Assembly (NCBI GenBank): GCA_009801015.1
Contig: VHZZ01001934.1
Span: 13,045-38,842, forward strand
Length of the DNA stretch: 25,798 nucleotides
Reading direction: 5' to 3'
Origin: Silene noctiflora
Taxonomy: Eukaryota; Streptophyta; Magnoliopsida; Caryophyllales; Caryophyllaceae
Shown: piece by piece, positions 13,218 to 23,418 of the stretch
How positions within the stretch are numbered: the stretch's first letter is position 1
How the letters are laid out: every line of letters begins with the position of its first letter
Position numbers and translations under genes: made by a program
Notes under the pieces: model-generated
The model's database searches: none
Seen by the model: only the letters and a program-made list of their open reading frames with translations
Told to the model about the DNA's origin: nothing

Positions 13218-13446
13218 ACTCCACTCCGTCTGTCTCGATCATTTGTTTACATTTGATTTTGACACAATTATTAGGGAGATGGGAAGGGACCTTTTTTTTA
13301 ATAGTATTGTTGAATTACAATTGGATCATGATGGGTATGGAGGATCAAATCACCCATAAAAAACACTACAAATATAGAAAAGTAAATAAATAAATAAGGC
13401 ACCCAAAAATGGAAAAGTTAAACAAATGACCACGAATGGGAATGTC
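13218..13446. mobile_element. Stowaway-like MITE, decayed
   Basis: The left side reads ACTCCACTCCGTCTGTCTCG then ATCATTTGTTTAC; the right side reads GTTAAACAAATGACCACGAA then TGGGAATG, its decayed inverse. Size and sequence type fit the Stowaway-like families elsewhere in the window. It lies within 170 bp after the WAK-B exon-1 donor. Boundaries are approximate. Confidence 0.55.
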
Positions 13447-13484
13447 AAACATTAACATCTCCCCTTGTTAGAATATACTATTAC

Positions 13485-13723
13485 TAGCTCCCTCTATTTT
13501 TTTATATATGTCATTTTCACATTTCGAAACACTTCTTCCTATCTTCAAATATCTTTTAAAATATAAGGAAAAACATCCTGAAATGTATCCTCATATAAAG
13601 TTTTTTTCATAAGGAATCTAATAGTAAATTTTTAAAATTTTTGGATTACCATATGTTTGTAAAAATTAAAGTCAAAGGGTTAACTCGAAAAATAAAAATA
13701 TATAAATAAAAATGGAGGGAGTA
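13485..13723. mobile_element. Stowaway-like MITE with well-kept ends
   Basis: TA flanks both sides. The left terminus CTCCCTCTATTTTTTTATAT and right terminus ATATAAATAAAAATGGAGGGAG are close inverted partners over more than 20 bp. The interior is AT-rich and non-coding. It differs from the 2142/11673 family in its interior, so it is a second family. Confidence 0.85.
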
Positions 13724-14137
13724 ATAAAATAAATTAAAATTAAATGAAAGTTTAAGGAAAATAGCTTCTAGTGAAATGTTTAGGATAAATTACAAATAAC
13801 CACCACGTATTTGCGTACTTTTTACAAATTACCACCACGTATTTGCGTTTTTACAAATAACCCCCATCCTTCAGCGTATATTCCCCAATCACCACCGTAT
13901 TTTTACCCCCAAGCATCATTTTTCTTATTTCTCGACTTCTTAAATGACAATTTACGCAAATTTCCCAAATTATCCTCATTTAATTATTGATTAATCTCAA
14001 TCCCAATAACATAACATCCCTCTTCTTCCATCATTCCCTAAATCCCCCAATTCATTCCATCCAAACCCTAAATCCCCATTTAATTCCCCAAATCAATCAT
14101 CAATTTCTCTCAATCCCTAAATCATATATCCCTCTTC

Positions 14138-15504
14138 TGTAACACCCTCATACTCTAAAGTACCATATCAAGGACTACCTCAAGGTATAAGAGTGCTACC
14201 ATCTCGGTTAGCCGATGTAGTGTACATCATAGAAACCATAATGAAACATAATTAAAAGATTAACTTATTAAAAAGGTTACAAGTCTCCAAAATACGAATA
14301 CAACTCCAAAATCCAAAATTTGATAAAAATATAAAACAACATTATGTGGAAGCTAGACTACAAAAAAAAACCGGTGATGACTCAGCCCTGCCAAACCCCG
14401 CAACAACATCAACATCGACATCCATCATCACCTGCTAAACCAACTGCTCACCATCCCCGAATGGATCGCCACAGTTTTGAAAACATAAACGGAGTCAGCC
14501 AACTATATAACAATATGATATAATAAGAAAGCATAAACATCCACAATAACGGTAACCAACATCTCCATACTCCATAGTAACCAGTAACTGACTACACACC
14601 AAGGTGTGTAGCCCTGCCAGATTATCCATCGCAACAGGTAATCCACACCGCTAGTGGGGACCGTAGCCGTACCACCAAAATCCCCGCTCATTGTAACGAG
14701 CGAACCCAAGTCCATTAATGTGCACATCCCACTTGCGTCGAGAAACACAAGAGGCGAACAATGGGGGTGAGACCATCTCTCGCAATGGCTCACATTACTA
14801 ATACCAATGCCAATACAATAACATCATCATATCTCAATCATAAAGTAATAACATAGATCGCCACATCATACATCATACTGTTCTACAATCAACTGAGTAG
14901 AAAAACCCTACCTGATTAGCAATCCAATCAACACAGCAAAAGAGTCTAGAAGGCTTCCTCTACAAAATCTCCTCCTAGAATAAAAACAATTAATCAATAC
15001 AATGGGAAAATGCAATCTAATCCCAAAACCCCCAAAATACCCATACTAGGGTTTTATCAATATAATTAAAACCCTAAAAAACTAAGCCAATTAACTTACC
15101 CTGACGATTACGGACGCAACGATGTGAAAATCCCCAAATGTGATAAACTCGAGCCTTGGATCGATAGGAATAGAGGAGAAGCAGTGACGTTGTTTAGTTT
15201 TTGTGAAAAAGTGATTAAACTGCCTAATGAAGAGTTTTTAAGTAAAAATACGATTATCACATGCTTCCCGTTCTATTTATAACAAACCGCGGTAAAACTC
15301 GTAACGAACCGGACATTCGATCGAGTACGAGCCACTCGACCGAGTGCAAGACACTCGATCGAGTAAGCCACACTCGACTAAGTGCAATCTTACTCGCCCG
15401 AGTTCACAACAAACAGAACTCTGATAGACTACTCACGACAGCTACTCAGTCGAGTACCCCATACTCGGCCGAGTAGCCTAAGGCCATAAATCTGATGTAT
15501 TACA
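14138..15504 (-). mobile_element. Solo LTR, Ty3/gypsy type, nested in the Mutator-like element (fossil)
   Basis: The segment runs from TGTAACACCC (14138) to GTATTACA (15504), TG...CA on the + strand, with perfect TCTTC duplications outside (14133-14137 and 15505-15509). The GGGTGTTACA end on the - strand and a TATAAATAG box (15273-15281, - strand) put it in - orientation. No internal region is present, so it is a solo LTR left by recombination. It must be younger than the Mutator-like insertion it splits, and its perfect duplication fits modest age. It shares blocks such as CTCACCATCCCCGAATGGA and GACTACACACCAAGGTGT with the LTR at 22541. Confidence 0.88.
15315..15474 (-). promoter_or_regulatory. 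Array of 12-bp ACTCGNNCGAGT dyads upstream of the LTR TATA box
   Basis: Seven dyads of the form ACTCGNNCGAGT (some with one mismatch) start at 15315, 15334, 15353, 15372, 15392, 15444 and 15463. The pitch is 19, 19, 19, 20, then a gap of 52, then 19. On the LTR's own strand they lie in U3, from about 34 to 200 bp upstream of the TATAAATAG box at 15281-15273. The arrangement looks like a cluster of sites for a dimeric DNA-binding protein; that reading is inference. Confidence 0.7.
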
Positions 15505-16833
15505 TCTTCTTCCTTCTCGATTACGCTGCGGTCCAATCAAACTCGCGTTTATGAAGTTGAAGATCCCGAAATCAGATGTAAGATGTTGAAAATCGCTAAA
15601 TCAGATGTAAGGAAGAAGAGGGATATACGATTTAGGAAGAACGTAGCTTTTAAGTTTTGATTAATGATTATGGGTCTCGAACGCGAGGTTGCACAGGTTG
15701 TTCGTGTGAGTCGCATGAAACATCCATGGTTGTGTCGTCCTTGGTATGTTCGTGTCCTTTTCACAACAAATCCTAGACTATTTCATATGTGACGCACGAG
15801 CAAGCAATGGATAATTCGTTAATGGCGCACAAACCCAGAAGAAATCCATGGCTGCTTCATCAATGGCGCAAGAATCCGAAACAACCCATAAATTGGTTCA
15901 TGAATTTATGCCCTAAAATTTCTACCACAATTTTGTCCCCAATTTACTCTAATTTTTTCAGAAATTTTACATTGACCACAAATTGAATTAACCAAAGCTA
16001 CTTAACAAGTATATAAACTACATGTATTGAAAATATAAGAGAGTAATGGTTTACCTTATAAATTTAGTACATGATGTATTTAATTTCTTTTGGTTGATTT
16101 TTGATGTTAAAGAGGGAAGATAAAGTTTAAAGGTAAGAAAGGGAGATGGAGTTAGATAAACGGGTCATTAACAATTTTTTGGTCGATATTAGTAATTTAA
16201 GGGCAAAAAAGAAACGATATTAATCCATCGGAGTAGTTAGATGAGGGTAATTTGGGAAATTTGCATATGTTGTCACTTAACAAGTCGGTAAATAAGAAAA
16301 ATGATGCTCGGAGTAAATATATGGTGGTGATTGGGGAACATGCGCCAAAGGTTGGGGGTTACTTGTAAAAACGCAAATATGTGATGATAATTTGTAAAAA
16401 TATGCAAATACGTGGTGGTTATTTGTTATTTATCCAAATATTTAATGTTAAATGTTGATGTGTCCCGTTCTTAGAAAAAAACTGGTTTAAAAGATACCTC
16501 GTTTGATATAAGAAGTCATGTGTTGAATGATTAGGATTGGTTTGTTGTTAGAATCTGATTTCAATCTCAACTATAATCTTAAATTGCATGTGATCACACC
16601 ATGTATAGGTTATAATTGAGTTTTTCGGATTGAATTTAGAACCAGTGAAGTAAGTCGGGTCATTTGGCATTCTAAGATCATCAATACTATATATATAATC
16701 CAGAAATCAAGGCATTTTAATGTAGGTAGATAACTTTATACAATTTCATTATACAAAATAGTTTACTAGTATTGGTGTCCGTCTCTGCCCGAGCTACCTT
16801 TATTTAGCATTAAAATTTATGTTCAATCCCCAA

Positions 16834-17337
16834 TCTACTAAAAGAATAGGAGAAACTCCCATTTTTCCCACCTAAAAATTTTTCCAAAAATTGGGCTTAG
16901 TATTTTTAGCATATACTATAAGTATAATGAGTTATAAATGGACATAATTATTTATTAAAGCGTAAATATTTATAAGATTTAATATTTTACATTCCCACAA
17001 ATTTATCTCCAGTCTTTTTTTTATGATAAAGATATTAGTTTTTTTTTTTTTAATTTTACGATAAGACTTTATTGATATTTTAAGAAGTTTCGGCTAAAAA
17101 AATGTTATTAGTAAAAAAATTACAATATAACATCATTACTTTCTCGGTAAAAGAAAAACGTTCATTAAAAATATTCAATTGATGACATATTACGATTTTA
17201 ATTTTAATTTTTCAATCAAAATATAATGATAAGAAGCATAAAAAATAAATGAGTTGTCAATTTAAAATCTATAAATAATACTCTAAAAAAGTAAAAACTA
17301 TCTATACCGTGCATATATTGCACATGATCCATGTTAG
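16834..17337 (+). mobile_element. Possible non-autonomous Helitron remnant
   Basis: The left end TCTACTAAAAGAATAGGAGA, then AACTCCCATTTTTCCC, resembles the 5' ends of eudicot Helitrons and follows an A. The right end has a perfect 5-bp-stem hairpin GTGCATATATTGCAC (17309-17323), followed after 10 nt by TTAG and then T; the canonical terminus would be CTRR. The 504-bp interior is AT-rich and non-coding. One mismatch at the terminus and no second copy in the window keep confidence low. Confidence 0.4.
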
Positions 17338-17439
17338 TTAAATAAACTATATTAAAGTTGCATAACTCAAAAATTTATCATTAATTTATTTTTTTATGTC
17401 ATATCTTAAAATTACAATGAAATAAATTATGAGACAAAT

Positions 17440-17760
17440 TCACTACTCCCGTTATTAATATTTTAGTTAATTGATTGGTTAGCTCATTATTCAGATATAC
17501 TTTCTTTTGTTATTAATATTGTTACTTTTATTATATTCGTTATTACTACTGTTACTTTCACTACTCCTACAGTAATTATTGTTAATTTCACTACTGCCGC
17601 ATTAATATTGATAATTTCAATACTCCCATTGTTACTCCTATTACTTTCACTATTCCCCCTCACTATTCAAATGAGTGATTACTATCATATTAATTTATAT
17701 CCAATGTTACTACAATTCTTTTCACTATTAACATAATTACTTTTACTATTTAGGTATGCA
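17440..17760 (+). repeat. Irregular ATT/ACT-rich repeat
   Basis: Repeated variants of TTACTTTCACTACTCC and TTATTAATATTG give a loosely periodic tract without a strict unit length. It appears to be a decayed microsatellite-derived array. Confidence 0.55.
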
Positions 17761-18161
17761 ATTTTAAGAGACTTATATATTTATTATATAAATATATTAC
17801 ATATATTCATTAAATAAAATTGAAGTAATTATGAAATATTATATTTTTTTTTTTAAATCTAGCTTGATTTATTTACCTTTTAATAGTTTCCAAAATATAA
17901 CATACTTATATTATATAGTTGTCTAGGTTAAATAATTAACATTATTTTTACTAATTAATACCATAAGTGGGGCATGTTTATTTTAAGGAAAATCACCATA
18001 TTATGGTGTTCTCTAAATTTATATTTCAATTAAAACTATATAATATTTACATTGAAGTCCCTTGTTCAGGTCTATCACACAGTGGTATCGATTAAAACTA
18101 TATAGTATAATTAATTTGTATAGATTTATTTAATTACATAGAAGTCCCCTGGTTTTAGGAA

Positions 18162-18178
18162 TGTGTGTGTGTGTGTGT

Positions 18179-18247
<69 letters not shown>

Positions 18248-18266
18248 TGTGTGTNTGTGTATGTAT
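18162..18266 (+). repeat. (TG)n microsatellite with one unresolved base
   Basis: About 100 bp of TG dinucleotides with a few interruptions (TATG near 18182, TCTG near 18247). The base at 18255 is N. Array length in the assembly may not be reliable. Confidence 0.95.
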
Positions 18267-18984
18267 ATAGTATTGATTAGATTTACAAAAAAAGTTAATT
18301 GTTTGACATAGACAAATATTATATAAGTAAGTTATGTTATGAAAACTATATAAAGGGAAATAAATCATGATTGTTTCAAAAGATACAATATTATATAATC
18401 TTTACATTTCATAAAATTAGATAATCAACTGATTTAAAATTAAATTTGATAAAATAATTATAGTAACATTGAAGTTAGCAAACATGATAGTAATAACTCA
18501 TATGACTATATGATGGTAATAAAAGTAACATTAAAAGTGGCGGGTATCGAGAACAAACCCGAGGAAGACGTTTGGGACCAATACAGTTCATCCAAGCTCT
18601 AGAATATACTGTCTTGTCCTCCAAGCTACTCCAAATATAAATATAAAGATTGTGTTTAGAGTTTGAGGAGGGTAGATGGATTAAGTCTTAAACGAGCCTA
18701 TACTCCTACTACCAAATTGTATGAGTATGGAATAAGTCACAAAAAAGACTTCACCACCTCCCTACGGGATTAAGTCGACAAGACCCCCCAAGTACTATTA
18801 AAACCCTAAATCCCTTAGCGATGAAATAAAGAGAGTCATGAAAATTGTAACCGTCAATCGTTCGATTATAAATAAATTCTTGTTTTTTATATTATTTTTG
18901 GTATGAATTTTTTGTGGTTTACAACGCTCACCCGTTGCATTAATTTTTTTATCGCATAAATTTAATTTCCAATTTATCTAATCG
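18267..18984. other. Intergenic DNA between microsatellites, nothing recognised
   Basis: AT-rich sequence. A less AT-rich stretch near 18535-18830 (GGCGGGTATCGAGAACAAAC and following) looks like a worn piece of a dispersed repeat but has no clear ends, duplication or coding potential. Confidence 0.5.
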
Positions 18985-19003
18985 TTTCTTCTTCTTCTTC
19001 TTC

Positions 19004-19079
<76 letters not shown>
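18985..19079 (+). repeat. (TTC)n followed by (CT)n microsatellite
   Basis: A short (TTC)n run (about 18985-19005) merges into roughly 37 uninterrupted CT dinucleotides to 19079. The purity suggests recent expansion. Confidence 0.95.
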
Positions 19080-19083
<4 letters not shown>

Positions 19084-19500
19084 CCTCATATCATTCAATT
19101 AATTTCCCTCTCTCATCAACTCACCCTATCACGTTGTGTTCTTTATGGTGTCATTTCTATTTCAAATATCTAATTATTTGTTTTTCGATTTTTTCGTGCA
19201 CTTAATAAAAGCGGCTTCATAAAAAGCTTTGTAAGTCTTGATCCGGAATCTGATTAAGAAAAACAAAAGCCTAATTATTTTTTTCACGCCCGTTGCGATG
19301 GTATTTTTTTCGTATACCATTGAGTTTTTGAATTTTTAGTACTGCTCGATTTTGTTTAAAGCCTGCACTAAATCATATTTCCTTCTTTAGGTTTGTTTTA
19401 TATTCGTTATTTTATTCTTAATTAACCTAATTAATTAATTAAGGTAATTTTGTTGTTACTAGACTATTTAAGGTTATTAAAGTATTGATGTTGTTTGTCC
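19080..19500. other. Intergenic DNA, nothing recognised
   Basis: AT-rich sequence with short TTAATTAA runs near 19420-19442. No gene, terminal repeat or RNA signal could be supported. Confidence 0.5.
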
Positions 19501-19507
19501 GATTACT

Positions 19508-20640
19508 AAAATTACACCATATCCGCTTAAAATTACATCATATTCGCTTGAAATACACCATATCTAAAGATACAAATATCGTTTAAAAACCATGTATAAG
19601 TTCATACAATATAATTTCATTGTTTTTTTCATACGCACAATGACAAATTTGTTAAAAGGTTGAACCCTTTATAATGCGAATTGGTAAGACCATGGTAAGT
19701 TAATAGTCCGTATATATTAAAATTACACCAAATCTAATTAATGTTACACCATATCTACTTAAAGTTACACAATATATGCACAAAATTACACCATATCCGC
19801 TTAAAGTTGTACACGAATTTTACAATAATGTTCAATAATAAGCAAGCTTTTCAAAGTATGTGGAAGATGTTAAATTGCCATTTGGTTACTCTGAATAATT
19901 GTTTTCTTCCTCCTCTTCCCCATTATCTTACTACACACTATACAATTGATATTACACACTATACAATTAAAGTAACACACTCTAATAATTAAAGTTACAC
20001 ATTGTACAATTCAGGTTATATACTTTGACATTTGAAATTACACGATGTACAATTGAAGTTACACACTATATACTCAAAGTTACACACTTTAAAATTGAAA
20101 TTACACACTGTAAAATTAAAAAAAAAAGGATATCAATTTGAAGTTACGCACTATATAAACTTGAAGAGTTAAAGTTAAACGATCTAACAATATTAATTTA
20201 AAAGTTAAACACTCTTTAAGATTCATGAACTCAATAAACTCAAAACATGCAATCCATTAATGTTCAATAATAACCAAGGCTTACAAAGCATGGGGAAGAT
20301 CTTAATTTGTCATTTAGGTACTCTAAATAATCGTCTTCTTCCTCCTCTTCCTCATCATTTTCCTATACACTGTACAATTAAAATTACATACTGTACAATT
20401 GAAGTAACACACTCTAACAACTTAAGTTACACATTGCACAATTAAAGTTATACATACTAACATTTGAAATTACGCGTTGTATTGCAAGTTACACACTGTA
20501 CATTTGAACTTTGAAGTTACACACATTAAAATTGAAGTTATACACTATAACATTAAAAAAGGATATCAATTTGAAGTGACACTCTATAAGTACTCAAAGT
20601 TTAACAATCTAACAATATCAATTTGAAGTTACAAACTTTA
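19508..20640 (+). repeat. TTACAC-rich minisatellite with a 432-bp higher-order duplication
   Basis: The tract consists of short imperfect units of the form AARTTACACACTRTACAATT in the right part and AAATTACACCATATCCGC in the left part. A 24-bp stretch is identical at 19508-19531 and 19782-19805. A larger unit beginning AATGTTCAATAATAA at 19827 recurs at 20259 (period 432 bp), and the second copy decays near 20640. Each large unit includes a CTTCCTCCTCTTCC block and a GGATATCAATTTGAAG block. Open frames here are by-products of the repeat. Confidence 0.8.
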
Positions 20641-21025
20641 GGGTTTTTGAAAACTCCTACCATGAGTAATCAACGTTTTGAGAACGCCTACCAAGGTAAT
20701 AAAACTTTAAAACCTACTACCAAGGTTCGGTAAAAAAAAATCAGTATCAATTCATTAAACGAGGCTAAATGAATGAATCTCAGCCATTCATTTCAATTAT
20801 TTAGATTAAGTCATATTTCGTATTCCTATTATACTCTTCGCTTTTCCTTATAACATTTCCATCTTCATTATAACATTAGACTCCTCTACTCCATTAATCC
20901 CTCTTCAATCTCTCCTTTGTTTTTCTTATTTCATTAATTGGATTTGATGTAAAACTAATACGATTTTAGATTAGTTTTAGTGTAATTATAACGCAGTGGA
21001 ATTAAAGTGATTATATTTAGGTTTT
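20641..21025 (+). mobile_element. Unpaired Mutator-like terminal repeat and adjoining sequence
   Basis: The stretch starting GGGTTTTTGAAAACTCCTAC contains three successive ~30-bp variants of AAAACTCCTACCATGAGTAA. This is the same kind of internally repeated terminus as in the element at 13783, though with different sequence. No inverted partner appears to the right; the minus-strand gypsy fossil begins at 21026 and may have inserted into this element, so its other end would lie beyond the window. Confidence 0.35.
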
Positions 21026-21630
21026 TGTATGATTAAAACGAAAACAACGGAAGATATGAAGTGAATTGCTCTCCTTCCTTGCAAGAAATTTGTGACAACT
21101 CACAACTAACACTCACCCTTGCAAGAACGAATGTGTATTATCTCACCCTCGCAAGAACGAAATAATGAAGCTAATAACTTGAAAACAATTAGAACTAACA
21201 AGAACTATTGTATTAATCTCTTAAACTTGAATGAATAAAAACTGAATACAAAGCCCTCTATTTATATTGATTAGGCCGACACAAAGACTCCTAAAAAAAG
21301 AATAGGAAACTCTCCTAAACTGACTCTATGATGGCAAATATTGCCTCATTACAACCTTACTAAGATTGGGAAAGAAACAATAAATTACCTTAAAATTTAT
21401 TGACTAGAAAAAGGAAAACTGAAATTAGGAAACTAAGATGATCAAACAATCACTACCAGCTATAACACATTTTAGGAAACCCGTGTTGACAACTCCTCCA
21501 CACGGTTTTGCCATATTCGTTCCTTTCCCATGTTAAGATATTCACTTGACTCGAGTTCATTTTGATCCTTTAAAATATTTAGGGACACATTTCGACTTCA
21601 TTTTCATTGTACTCCAATGCTCCCGCATCA
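21026..21630 (-). mobile_element. 3' LTR of a minus-strand Ty3/gypsy fossil
   Basis: On the - strand the LTR begins TGATGCGGGAGC (21630) and ends AATCATACA (21026), about 605 bp, with a TATAAATAG box at about 21265-21257. It is preceded on that strand by a purine-rich tract AATGAAGGGGAGAA (21631-21644), the polypurine tract, and before that by GAATTTGAGGACAAATTC, a sequence characteristic of the 3' end of plant gypsy internal regions. The paired 5' LTR is not in the window, so age cannot be estimated. Confidence 0.75.
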
Positions 21631-22540
21631 TTCTCCCCTTCATTGTTTTAAGAATTTGTCCTCAAATTCTGAGAATATGTAAACCACTCGGATAAAAAAC
21701 GAACCACACAAACTTCATCATGATAGTAGCTATGATCTCATGCACAATTTCTTCGTACTCTTCTAATGTAGCATTCCTCTTGCATCTTCTAGGACCATCC
21801 CCTTTATTGTTAAGCCTAAACCCTTCGAACCATCCTTCCTTATGCGTTCTACCCCACCTCCCTCCTTACACAAGTGTAGCAAAGTCAAAATGATACTTGT
21901 TTGGAATAATAAGATCATCTGGAATATTCACCTGAATCGAACTCATGAAGTAACATTGATAGTTTCCACCATATAGTTTCTTGTCAATGGATATATCAAG
22001 AGGTGATCGATAAGGTGCTTTGATTTGAAAATCCGAACAAGAATTCTCGTTTAGTAATTCATCACCTAGGACCGGTAATAGACTAGGATCGTTTGACTCA
22101 CCATTGGATAGATTTGGAATTCCTTCGTCACCATTCACTACTAACTCATCAACCTTTTCTTCTTCAAGCTCGTTTGTAACATGCTCGCCCCTTTCATGAA
22201 CATCATCGAAAAACTCTTTTTTTTTTTTTCTGTAATCGGACCAGCTTGAAGATGTAGATTGCAAACTAGGTCTTCTTGTTGATCATCATCACTCAATGGT
22301 TCGACATCATAGACCATTATTTCTTCTTCTTTCCCTTTCTCGTGATTCGGACCCGTGTGACAAAATTAGGAATCATATCACATAGTTCTTGAGCGGTTAG
22401 AGCCCGTTTTTGGGGACATCCGTTTTCTATGTATCCATATCCTTGATACTTGAAACATCGCCTCATCAAACTACCCTTAGACTCCGTGGCCACACTCTTC
22501 TCCTTGACCTTCACGTCCTCGTTTTCTTCTTCCTTAGGTG
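21631..22540 (-). mobile_element. Internal region of the gypsy fossil: gag fragment and polypurine tract
   Basis: On the - strand, a Gag C-terminal portion with a worn CCHC-knuckle region (22514-22317) is followed by a charged, acidic stretch (22264-21866) and then within a few hundred bases by the polypurine tract. Protease, reverse transcriptase, RNase H and integrase are absent. The element is broken; it is either a copy that lost pol or a gag-only derivative. Its upstream part is cut off by the LTR that starts at 22541. Confidence 0.7.
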
Positions 22541-23418
22541 TGTAACACCCTCACTTGCCAAAGAGCCTTAACTAGGCCTTCCTTGATAAATAAGGGCTCT
22601 ACCATCTCGGTTGCCCGGGGTAAGTATATCAAATAGACCTTCAAATAACATTTAATAAATCATTTACAACTTACAGCGGAACAAAAGATAACAACTCAAC
22701 TATACAAAAGGTAAAAGTGCAACTGGTGACACTACTATCGCCTAATGACCAACTCTATGTCATGCGACCTCTTCGACCCCACAACTACACCAAGACAACA
22801 TCCACACTAAACCTGAAAGTCACACTGCTCACCATCCCCGAATGGACCACCACAGTTTGAAAACAATAAACGGGGTCAATCAACTGAATAATTAACACAA
22901 GATATATGTAACCATACAAGATAATCAACAATAACCAAACAATCCTCCAACTCCAGCTATAATCAGTAACCGACTACACACCAAGGTGTATAGCCCTTCT
23001 AGATTACCCATCGCAATAGGTAATCCACACTGCCAATGGGGACCGCAGCCGTACCAACTAATCCCTGTTGATCGCAACGAGCGAACCCAGATCATTAATG
23101 TGCACATCCCCCTTGTGACGGGAGCCATAAAGGGCGAACATGGGGTTGGAACCATCTTCCGAAAATGGCTCCACAACAACATCAACTAACCAAAACACAA
23201 TAATATCAAACACAATAGTAACAACAATAAACCGTCACAATACATCTTATACCAATTACGCAATCAACTGAGTGGGGGAAACCCTATCTCTAGCGATTCT
23301 CAACCAAGCACCGATCATCACACACATGCACACGGAAGACCGCCATCGACACCTACAACAACGATATGACATTATCACAAACGACCATAACCCTAACCAA
23401 ACCCAGAGATGGTGACGA
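22541..23418 (-). mobile_element. Gypsy-type LTR, part, inserted in the gag fossil
   Basis: It starts TGTAACACCC at 22541 on the + strand, which is the GGGTGTTACA end of a minus-oriented LTR. It shares CTCACCATCCCCGAATGGA, GACTACACACCAAGGTGT and the CAATCAACTGAGT block with the solo LTR at 14138, so both belong to one family but are clearly diverged. At 23419 it is replaced by the start of a different LTR. Its remainder should lie beyond that insertion. Confidence 0.7.

Larger units (their letters stand above)
13783..16435. mobile_element. Mutator-like element with long TIRs, non-autonomous, split by a solo LTR
   Basis: The left end (GGATAAATTACAAATAACCA, from 13783) and the right end (to 16435) are inverted copies of each other over roughly 215 bp, with scattered differences. 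Both carry the repeated theme TACAAATAACCACCACGTAT and a later block GCATCATTTTTCTTATTT. Flanking direct repeats are AAATGTTTA (13774-13782) and AAATATTTA (16436-16444), 8 of 9 matching. Long TIRs and a 9-bp duplication are diagnostic of Mutator-like elements. Without the inserted LTR the element would be about 1.28 kb. No transposase is visible. The right interior has short open stretches but no recognised captured gene. Confidence 0.88.
16445..18160. other. AT-rich intergenic DNA, no gene seen
   Basis: No coding sequence is recognised. A possible Helitron occupies 16834-17337. From about 17440 to 17760 the sequence is an irregular (ATT/ACT)-type repeat with recurring GTTACTTTCACTACTCC-like pieces. 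The remainder is plain AT-rich sequence. Confidence 0.6.

Noticed and set aside
14503-14793. 96-aa open frame on the - strand, with a faintly similar frame at 22925-23185
   Set aside because: Both lie in homologous parts of two gypsy-type LTRs. The similarity is LTR homology, not protein conservation.
15549-15986. Possible captured gene in the Mutator-like element (short frames on both strands)
   Set aside because: The frames are 65-71 aa, compositionally ordinary and not recognised. There is no evidence of a gene fragment beyond openness.
16765-16800. tRNA-like or Helitron-end-like stretch (TTGGTGTCCGTCTCTGCCCG)
   Set aside because: No cloverleaf can be drawn and no hairpin precedes the CTAGT on the other strand.
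18126-18368. His/Thr repeat protein on the - strand
   Set aside because: It is the (TG)n microsatellite in translation and includes an undetermined base.
18535-18650. tRNA-derived SINE-like wording (GGGTATCGAGAACAAACCCG)
   Set aside because: Box A and box B could not both be placed, and there is no poly-A tail or flanking duplication.
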